The translations under genes and the position numbers were made by a program. The notes under the pieces are model-generated. The model ran no database searches. It was not told the origin of the DNA and saw only the letters and a list, made by a program, of their open reading frames with translations. DNA of 64,000 nt from CAYFKJ01 sp964528595 (lineage in GTDB: Bacteria; Pseudomonadota; Alphaproteobacteria; UBA2966). Positions within the stretch are counted from its first letter, which is position 1. The number at the start of each line of letters is the position of its first letter. The stretch lies in assembly GCA_964528595.1 (NCBI GenBank), contig CAZGTM010000014.1:1-64000 (forward strand). The letters are read 5' to 3'. Below, piece by piece: positions 58,187 to 64,000 of this stretch.

Positions 58187-58392
58187 CGGCAGCCTTTCTG
58201 CTTGAAGAACCGGCCGGTAAAAGGTCCGGGCCGGCGCCCCGGATCGCCGCACACCCGGCCGGGCATGAGGCGGCGCGGGCGCATTATCATTAGCGCGTTC
58301 GCGCACGTCAAGCAAACGCCACTCGTGGTTGGACTTCGGCCGGGCGGGCGGATAGGATGCGCCCGCCCGATCCTGGGCGATACGGTAGCGAC

Positions 58393-58980
58393 ATGGCGTT
58401 TCGTTTCTCCACCAAACCCGCAAAACAGCTTCTTTATAATTGGCTCAACCGCGATCTCGCCCGCAGTGAGGGGATGGAGATCGGCCTGGATGTCGGCTGC
58501 GGCTGGATGCAGAACCGCCCGTTTTTCCGCACGAGACGTTACATCGGCATGGACCTGGACGCCGAGCGTCTCGAGAAGGGCCAAAAGGATTATCCCGGCG
58601 CCGAGGCCGTGAAAGGCCGCATCGGCGAAGCCGGTCTTGAGATCCAAGGCGATTGCGTCGTGTGCGTGCAGGTTTTCAACAACCAGCACTTCGACCCCGC
58701 CCAGACCTTCGATGGCGTGCGGGCGCTGGTTGCCATGACGCGGACCGGCGGAATGTTGGTCTTCAATATCGCCAAGCGCGCGTTTGATGCCGAAGCCGAC
58801 ATCGACTCTCATCTTGGAAATACTTTCGAAACGGTCGACAAAGATCCCTATGGGGCGCTCAGCGGCGTCAGTCTCGGGCCGCTCTCGCCGCTCGTGGCAG
58901 CTGCCATGGACATCCTGCCGGCATTGCGGCGCGGCGCGGGGTACCAGAAAATCTACTACCGCTGCAGCGGCAAACGGTGA
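58393..58980 (+). CDS. SAM-dependent methyltransferase
   Basis: A 195-residue class I methyltransferase. The SAM loop is LDVGCGWMQ near residue 32, followed by YIGMDLDAERLEKG, and GDCVVCVQVFNNQHF. It lacks the longer domains of protein methyltransferases. It is divergent from the GT-B-like genes (207 bp gap) and followed after 76 bp by neuB, so it may methylate a sugar of the same glycan. Start ATG at 58393 (AGCGAC upstream). Confidence 0.8.
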   Translation: MAFRFSTKPAKQLLYNWLNRDLARSEGMEIGLDVGCGWMQNRPFFRTRRYIGMDLDAERLEKGQKDYPGAEAVKGRIGEAGLEIQGDCVVCVQVFNNQHFDPAQTFDGVRALVAMTRTGGMLVFNIAKRAFDAEADIDSHLGNTFETVDKDPYGALSGVSLGPLSPLVAAAMDILPALRRGAGYQKIYYRCSGKR

Positions 58981-59056
58981 TACCGGCATGCGCTTCGCGG
59001 TTGATAAGAAGCCGCGATCAGGGCTATGAACGGGCTATGAAGGAACGGGGCGTCAG

Positions 59057-60106
59057 ATGAACGGGGGACAGGTTTCGGCCGAGTTCGAAAGCGAATTCGA
59101 AATCGCCGGCCACGCTGTTGGCGGCTCCGCGTCCGTTCTCGTGATCGCCGAGGCCGGCGTCGCCCATTTCGGCGATATCAAACTGGCCGAACAATTGGTC
59201 GATCTCGCGGCGGATGCCGGCGCCGATGTTTTCAAGACGCAGTTTTTCGATGTCGAGGCGATGATTGCCGAGAGCGCCGCCGAATGGCGCGAGCGGCTGC
59301 GCCCGCGCAACCTCAGCCTGGACGAATTCCGCGCGCTCAAGCAGCGTTGCGACAAGCGCGGCCTGTTGTTCATGGCGACGGCGCACGACGAAACGCGCAT
59401 TCCCTGGCTGCAGGACCTGGATGTTCCGGCGATCAAGATCGGTTCGGGTGAACGCAACAATCCCGAATTTCTCAAGAAACTAGCGGCTCTTGGGAAACCG
59501 GTCATACTGTCCACCGGCATGTACGGCGATGACGATGTGGCCGAGGCCCTTGGCGCCTTGAGCGAGGCGGGCTGCCGGAAGGCGGCGCTGCTGCATTGCG
59601 TCACCGCCTATCCGACGCCGGACGGCGACGTCAACTTGCGCGCCATGGATCGGCTGGCGGCGGCTTTCCCGGGGCCGGTCGGATACTCCGACCATACGCC
59701 GGATCATCTCGCGGTCCTTTCCGCCGTCGCGCGCGGCGCCAAGATCGTCGAAAAACACATCACCATCCTGCGCGACGTGCCCAACGCCCAGGATTGGAAG
59801 GTCTCTGCCGGGCCGGAGGATCTCGCCGATATGGTCAGTGCGATCCGCCGCATCGAGGTTCAGTTGGGCCATGGCCGCAAGGAGATCTCGGCCTCGGAAA
59901 AAGCCGGCGAAGCCTGGGCGGTCAAATCCATGGTGGCGGCGCGCGACCTGCCGGCTGGTCACGTGCTGGCCGAGACCGATCTCGCGGCCAAACGGCCCGG
60001 CGGCGGGGTTCCGCCGAGCCGGGCGGGCGAATTGCTGGGCCGCCGCCTGGCCGCTGCCGTCGCCACTGACGAGGCGATCGATCCGGCGCGGCTTGAGGAG
60101 GTTTGA
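59057..60106 (+). CDS. neuB: N-acetylneuraminate/nonulosonate synthase (NeuB family)
   Basis: A 349-residue enzyme. The NeuB barrel opens LVIAEAGVAHFGDIKLAEQLVDLAADAGADVFKTQFF near residue 28, with KIGSGERNNPEFLKKLAALGKPVILSTGM, GYSDHTPD and VEKHITIL following. The SAF (antifreeze-like) domain is at the C-terminus (VAARDLPAGHVLAETDLAAKRPGGGV). It condenses PEP with a hexose amine to make sialic, legionaminic or pseudaminic acid. The next gene is a NeuC-type epimerase, so the set makes a nonulosonate, probably legionaminic or sialic acid, for surface or flagellar glycans. Confidence 0.93.
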   Translation: MNGGQVSAEFESEFEIAGHAVGGSASVLVIAEAGVAHFGDIKLAEQLVDLAADAGADVFKTQFFDVEAMIAESAAEWRERLRPRNLSLDEFRALKQRCDKRGLLFMATAHDETRIPWLQDLDVPAIKIGSGERNNPEFLKKLAALGKPVILSTGMYGDDDVAEALGALSEAGCRKAALLHCVTAYPTPDGDVNLRAMDRLAAAFPGPVGYSDHTPDHLAVLSAVARGAKIVEKHITILRDVPNAQDWKVSAGPEDLADMVSAIRRIEVQLGHGRKEISASEKAGEAWAVKSMVAARDLPAGHVLAETDLAAKRPGGGVPPSRAGELLGRRLAAAVATDEAIDPARLEEV

Positions 60107-60109
60107 GCA

Positions 60110-61252
60110 TTGGCGAAGCGCCGCATCTGTGTCTGGTCGGGAAAGCGCGGCGGTTTCGGCGCCATGACACCGACCATGAACCTGATCGCCGACCATGACG
60201 ACATGGAACTCAAAGTCGTCGTCACCGATCAGCATCTCTACGACCGCTTCGGCCGCACGGTCGAGGAAGTCGAGGGCCGCTTCCGCGTCGATGCCGCCAT
60301 CGACATGGGCCAGGAGGGCGATAGCAATGCCGACCGTGGCCGCGCCGTCGGGGTCTGCCTGACCAAGTCGATCGACGTTCTGGCCGATCTGGCGCCCGAC
60401 ATCTTGCTGGTTATCGGCGACCGGGGCGAGGTCTTTGCCGCCGGCATCGCCGCCCACAACCTGCGCATCCCCATCGCCCACGTCCAGGGCGGCGACGTCT
60501 CCGGCAGCCTGGATGAACCGGTGCGCCATGCCATTACCAAGCTGGCGCACATTCATTTTCCCTCAACCGAACTGTCCGCCGACCGCATCCGGCGCATGGG
60601 AGAGGAGGACTGGCGCATCCACGTCGTCGGCGACACCCACATCGATCAGATAATTCTCGGCGACGTGACGCCGGAGGAGGAGTTGCGCCGGCGCTACGGT
60701 TTGTCGGATGAGCCGTTCGTGTTGGTGCTGCAGCACTCCGATTCCACGGTCGCCGACCAGAGCGGCGCGCAGATGGCCGAAACCATGGCTGCCGTCAGCG
60801 ACGCGGGCGTGCGGGCCCTGCTGGTCTATCCCTGTTCCGATCAGGGGTTCGAGGGCATCATCGGCGAAATCGAGAAGGCGGCGAACCCGCCCCTGGTGAC
60901 CGTGCACAAAAACATCCCGGCGCCGGACTTCGTCGGCCTGCAGAAATTGGCCGCGGCATTGGTGGGCAATTCCTCGGCCGGCCTGATCGAAGCGCCGTAT
61001 TTCGGCCTGCCGGCGGTGAACATCGGTGACCGCCAGATCGGCCGGGAGCGCGCCGGCAACACCCTCGATGTGGCCTACGACCGGGCCGCCATTTCCCAAG
61101 CCCTGGACCAGGCCTTTGACCAAGGCTTTCGTAAGAAACTCTGCGATTTGACGCCGCCCTTCGGCGACGGCACGGCCTACAGGCGAATTGTCGAGGTCTT
61201 GGCGGGCGTTGAATTGGGCCCGGCCCTGCTCAACAAGCGAATGACCTATTGA
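60110..61252 (+). CDS. neuC: UDP-N-acetylglucosamine 2-epimerase (hydrolysing, NeuC family)
   Basis: A 380-residue GT-B-fold epimerase. Motifs are VWSGKRGGFGAMTPTMNLI near the start, PDILLVIGDRGEVFAAGIAAHNLRIPIAHVQGGDVSGSLDEPVRHAITKLAHIHFPSTELSADRI in the first half, and VGNSSAGLIEAPYFGLPAVNIGDRQIGRERAGN in the second half. It removes UDP and epimerises the 2-position to yield the ManNAc-type sugar for NeuB. The TTG start at 60110 follows GAGGAGG. It lies 3 bp after the neuB stop, so the two are co-translated. Confidence 0.92.
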   Translation: MAKRRICVWSGKRGGFGAMTPTMNLIADHDDMELKVVVTDQHLYDRFGRTVEEVEGRFRVDAAIDMGQEGDSNADRGRAVGVCLTKSIDVLADLAPDILLVIGDRGEVFAAGIAAHNLRIPIAHVQGGDVSGSLDEPVRHAITKLAHIHFPSTELSADRIRRMGEEDWRIHVVGDTHIDQIILGDVTPEEELRRRYGLSDEPFVLVLQHSDSTVADQSGAQMAETMAAVSDAGVRALLVYPCSDQGFEGIIGEIEKAANPPLVTVHKNIPAPDFVGLQKLAAALVGNSSAGLIEAPYFGLPAVNIGDRQIGRERAGNTLDVAYDRAAISQALDQAFDQGFRKKLCDLTPPFGDGTAYRRIVEVLAGVELGPALLNKRMTY

Positions 61253-61262
61253 GGCCACCGGT

Positions 61263-62231
61263 ATGACCAAGCCCCGCATTCTCTATTATTCGCTCTTGGA
61301 ATACCGCGACGAGGCCTGGCAACCATTGAGCGATTTTTTCGACATCGTCGAACTGCCCGATCCCCGCGGTGACAGCGACGAGGTTCTGGCCGGTGTCGAT
61401 GCCTGCTTCGCACCCCTGGGTTTCGAATTCGATGCCGCCAAGATGGAACGCTGCGCCAAACTCAAGGCGATCCTTACCAATACTACCGGCGTTCCCCACA
61501 TCGACATGGCGGCGGCGGCGGAGCGCGGCATCTCGGTGTTCTCATTGAAGGACGAGCAGGACTTTCTCGAGACCATCACGCCCACGGCCGAGCATGCCTT
61601 CGGCCTCCTTTTGGCCCTGACCCGGCGGCAACCCTGGGCCTTTGATGCCGTCAAGCAGGGAACCTGGAACCGCTTCGACTGGGGCGCGCCCGCCATGCTC
61701 TCCCGTCTTGATCTCGGCATCGTCGGACTGGGGCGGCTGGGCCGCAAAATGGCGGAATTCGGCCAGGCATTCGGCATGATGGTGCGGTATTACGATCCCT
61801 ACGTCGAGGCCGAAGCCGATAGCCCGGAACGCATCGCCGATCTGGGCGACCTGATCGCCGCCTCGGACGCGGTCACCATCCACGCTCCGGCCAATGACGA
61901 GACCGAAGACTTGCTCGATGCGGGCATGATCGGGCGCTTCCGACCCGGCGCCGTTCTGATCAATACCGCGCGGGCGGAGTTGGTCGACGAGGCCGCACTT
62001 CTACAGGCGCTCGAAGCCGGGCGGTTGGCCGGCGCCGCGCTCGATGTGCTCGGCGGCGAATATGGGCCTGATTTTGACGCGGCGGGGCATCCGCTGGTGC
62101 GCTACGCCCAATCCCACGACAATCTGCTGCTGACGCCCCATATCGGCGGCTCAACCTTCGACGCCTGGAGCGAGACCCAGCGCCGGGTGGTCGATATGGC
62201 CATCGCGTATTTCGAGGAGGCGGGCGGATGA
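61263..62231 (+). CDS. D-2-hydroxyacid dehydrogenase (NAD-binding)
   Basis: A 322-residue D-2-hydroxyacid dehydrogenase. The NAD loop is GIVGLGRLGRKMAEF near residue 158, with INTARAELVDEAALLQALEAGRLAGAALDVL near 235 and LTPHIGGSTFDAWSETQ near the end. The catalytic Arg/Glu/His arrangement of the family is kept. It is placed between neuC and neuA with its stop overlapping the neuA ATG by 4 bp. This suggests a modified-nonulosonate step such as oxidation of a sugar precursor, not the usual sialic acid pathway. Confidence 0.9.
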   Translation: MTKPRILYYSLLEYRDEAWQPLSDFFDIVELPDPRGDSDEVLAGVDACFAPLGFEFDAAKMERCAKLKAILTNTTGVPHIDMAAAAERGISVFSLKDEQDFLETITPTAEHAFGLLLALTRRQPWAFDAVKQGTWNRFDWGAPAMLSRLDLGIVGLGRLGRKMAEFGQAFGMMVRYYDPYVEAEADSPERIADLGDLIAASDAVTIHAPANDETEDLLDAGMIGRFRPGAVLINTARAELVDEAALLQALEAGRLAGAALDVLGGEYGPDFDAAGHPLVRYAQSHDNLLLTPHIGGSTFDAWSETQRRVVDMAIAYFEEAGG

Positions 62232-62971
62232 ACATCCTCGACGGCGTTTGTTGGGCGTTGGTGCCCGCCCGCGGCGGCTCCAAGAGTATCGCCAAGAAAA
62301 ACATCGCCGACTTCGCGGGCCGGCCCCTGATCGACTACGGCATTCTGGCTGCGGCGGCGGCAAACCGCATCGACCGCATCGTCTGCAGCACGGAGGACGC
62401 CGATATCGCGGCCCGTGTCCGCCAGCTCGGCGGCGAGGTGGACGACCGGCCGGCAGAGCTGTGCGGCGACGCGACGCCGGTCTTGGATGTCATCGCCGAT
62501 TTCCTGCAAAGGACCGATGCCCGTGACGGCGCGGTGCCCCAAGCCGTGGCGCTGGTTCAACCGACCTCTCCATTCCTCCTGCCGGGCCATCTCGACGAGG
62601 CCGTCGGCAAATTGCTGGCGGATTCCGGCGCGGGATCGGCGCAAACCGTCATTCCCTGTCCGCACAACCACCATGCCGTCAATCAGCGGGCGGTAAGCGA
62701 GGGACGGGTTTCCTTCGTTTATGCCGAGGAACGCCGCATCGCCTACAACAAGCAGACCAAATCGCCGCACTTCCTGTTCGGTAATATCGTGGTGTTCCGC
62801 AGCGCGGCGGCACTTGACCAGGGCGCGGTTTTCGCCGAGCCCAGCCTGGCGGTCGAGATCCCGGAGGCCTACGGTTTCGACGCCGATGGACCGGACGACT
62901 TCCGCCTCGGCGCGCTTATGCTGGAAGCCGGCATGGTCGAATTGCCCTTTCTTGACGGCCAGGGCAAATAG
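62228..62971 (+). CDS. neuA: Acylneuraminate cytidylyltransferase (NeuA family)
   Basis: A 247-residue nucleotidyltransferase. The signature ALVPARGGSKSIAKKNIADFAGRPLIDYGILAA near residue 10 matches CMP-sialic/legionaminic acid synthetases, followed by STEDADIAARVRQLGGEV and VQPTSPFLLPGHLDEAV. It activates the nonulosonate with CTP to give CMP-sugar for transfer. It overlaps the dehydrogenase stop by 4 bp. It is the last of the neuB-neuC-dehydrogenase-neuA block, before a 97-bp gap. Confidence 0.92.
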   Translation: MNILDGVCWALVPARGGSKSIAKKNIADFAGRPLIDYGILAAAAANRIDRIVCSTEDADIAARVRQLGGEVDDRPAELCGDATPVLDVIADFLQRTDARDGAVPQAVALVQPTSPFLLPGHLDEAVGKLLADSGAGSAQTVIPCPHNHHAVNQRAVSEGRVSFVYAEERRIAYNKQTKSPHFLFGNIVVFRSAAALDQGAVFAEPSLAVEIPEAYGFDADGPDDFRLGALMLEAGMVELPFLDGQGK

Positions 62972-63068
62972 GGCTTGCAACGAAGGGCCGAATCGGTGAG
63001 ACAAAGGCCCGTATTCCCGGCGGCAACCGTTCGCCGAGTTGGTATTTGATGGATAGGTGGAGAGTTCA

Positions 63069-64000
63069 ATGCGCGTGATTATCCTGGGCGCCGACGGTTA
63101 TCTTGGCTGGCCCACGGCGATGCATTTTTCGGCGGCCGGCGACGAGGTCTGGGCGGTCGACAATTTCGCCAAGCGCCAATGGGAGCTGGAGGAAGGCATC
63201 GAACCCCTGGCCCAGGTGCCGACCTTGCACCGCCGCGCCGAGACCTGGAAGGAAGTCAGCGGCAAGTCCATCCAGCTCAGGATCGGCGATCTCTGCAACC
63301 ACCGTTTCGTCTACAACCTCCTGCGCGAGGTCCAGCCCGACGTAATCGTGCACTACGCCGAGCAGCCTTCGGCGCCTTATTCGATGCGCGGACGCACGGC
63401 GGCCGTCTACACGCAGCAGAACAACGTTGTCGGGAACCTCAACCTGTTGTTCGCCATGCAGCGCCACTGCCCGGACGCCCATCTCGTGAAGCTCGGCACG
63501 ATGGGTGAATACGGTACGCCCAACATCGATATCGAGGAAGGCTATCTCGACATCACCCACAACGGACGCTCCGACACGGTGCTCTATCCGAAGAAACCCC
63601 ACAGCTTTTATCACCTCTCGAAGGTGCATGATTCCAACAACATCTATTTCGCCTGCCGGGTCTGGGGCCTGCGCGCCACCGACCTCAACCAGGGCGTGGT
63701 TTACGGCATCGATACCGAGCAGACCAAGCTGGATCCGGGCTTGCGCACCTCGTTCCATTACGACGACGTTTTCGGCACCGTGCTCAACCGTTTCATCGTC
63801 CAGGCGGCCAGCGGCATCGATCTCACGGTTTACGGCTCGGGCAACCAGACCCGCGGTTTTCTCAATATCCGCGATACCCTGGCCTGCGTCGAACTGGCCA
63901 CGCGCAGCCCGGCCGAGCCGGGCGAATTCCGCGTGCTCAACCAGTTTACGGAACAGTTTTCGGTCATGGACCTGGCCGAGCTGGTGCAGAAAACCGGCGC
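63069..64000 (+). CDS. NAD-dependent epimerase, UDP-sulfoquinovose synthase (SQD1)-like, cut by the window edge
   Basis: At least 310 residues are visible; the 3' end lies beyond the window. The Rossmann loop ILGADGYLGWPTAMHFSAAG is followed by a long insert and the SQD1-type block HYAEQPSAPYSMRGRTAAVYTQQNNVVGNLNLLFAMQ. The later LVKLGTMGEYGTPNIDIEEGYL and FYHLSKVHDSNNIYFACRVWGLRATDLNQGVVYG also match UDP-sulfoquinovose synthases and related sugar epimerases. It probably makes an unusual sugar nucleotide, sulfonated or otherwise, for the neighbouring glycan. The ATG at 63069 follows GGTGGAGAGTTCA. Confidence 0.88.
   Translation, partial: MRVIILGADGYLGWPTAMHFSAAGDEVWAVDNFAKRQWELEEGIEPLAQVPTLHRRAETWKEVSGKSIQLRIGDLCNHRFVYNLLREVQPDVIVHYAEQPSAPYSMRGRTAAVYTQQNNVVGNLNLLFAMQRHCPDAHLVKLGTMGEYGTPNIDIEEGYLDITHNGRSDTVLYPKKPHSFYHLSKVHDSNNIYFACRVWGLRATDLNQGVVYGIDTEQTKLDPGLRTSFHYDDVFGTVLNRFIVQAASGIDLTVYGSGNQTRGFLNIRDTLACVELATRSPAEPGEFRVLNQFTEQFSVMDLAELVQKTG

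Noticed and set aside
1..64000. tRNA/rRNA genes, CRISPR arrays, complete insertion sequences and prophage genes
   Set aside because: Nothing in the intergenic regions showed tRNA-like cloverleaf, repeat-spacer pattern or transposase/integrase motifs on reading; small RNAs could still be missed by eye.

Overview
The window looks like the chromosome of an alphaproteobacterium, probably a free-living (perhaps marine) Rhodospirillales-type organism. The reasons are the high GC content, the FDH3-type formate dehydrogenase locus with DUF3305/DUF3306 partners, two TRAP transporters, an NnrS/DUF2249/DUF2478 nitric-oxide neighbourhood and a nonulosonate (sialic/legionaminic-type) sugar cluster. Taxonomy is inferred from gene content only. 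No rRNA, tRNA, CRISPR array or complete insertion sequence was recognised.

Layout. (1) 0.1-4.5 kb: a TPR-methyltransferase fusion, convergent with a MoxR ATPase/VWA protein pair, with a 33-bp perfect inverted repeat between them. (2) 4.7-7.9 kb: a polar amino-acid ABC transporter with a hairpin between the binding-protein and permease genes. (3) 7.9-10.2 kb: lipoprotein hydrolase, MAPEG, rhodanese and thioesterase genes. (4) 10.2-13.2 kb: hemerythrin, NnrS, DUF2249 and DUF2478 genes with an FNR/NNR-type box. (5) 13.2-16.1 kb: a PYROXD2-like oxidoreductase and a CaiB-type CoA transferase. (6) 16.2-41.7 kb: a large accessory island for methyl-group (C1) metabolism. (7) 41.8-55.2 kb: TupA, a complete formate dehydrogenase locus with chaperone and electron-transfer partners, MarR and SelD. 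(8) 55.3-64.0 kb: two related GT-B-like proteins, a methyltransferase, and NeuB, NeuC, 2-hydroxyacid dehydrogenase, NeuA and SQD1-like genes, the last cut by the window edge.

The C1 island is the most interesting part. It holds two corrinoid-protein/UroD-type methyltransferase pairs whose carriers are about 88% identical while the methyltransferases have diverged. It also holds a DUF1638 gene, a translationally coupled set (MTHFR C-terminal Cys-rich protein, MetF, methyl-THF:corrinoid methyltransferase), a MetE C-terminal-like methyltransferase, and a PanB-like protein that has lost two of the three known metal ligands. Alongside are an enolase-superfamily enzyme, a class V aminotransferase, two PhyH dioxygenases, a fatty-acid-hydroxylase-like membrane protein, two TRAP transporters, an MFS exporter, one IclR and two GntR regulators. 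The simplest reading is this: TRAP systems import one or more methylated compounds, UroD-type enzymes move methyl groups to the corrinoid carriers, the MtrH-like enzyme moves them to THF, MetF with its partner oxidises methyl-THF to methylene-THF, and the formate dehydrogenase locus downstream could oxidise the resulting formate. The substrate is not identifiable from sequence, and no reductive activator of the corrinoid protein was seen. Several intergenic regions in the island carry AT-rich palindromes near sigma70-like promoters, so the island looks locally regulated.
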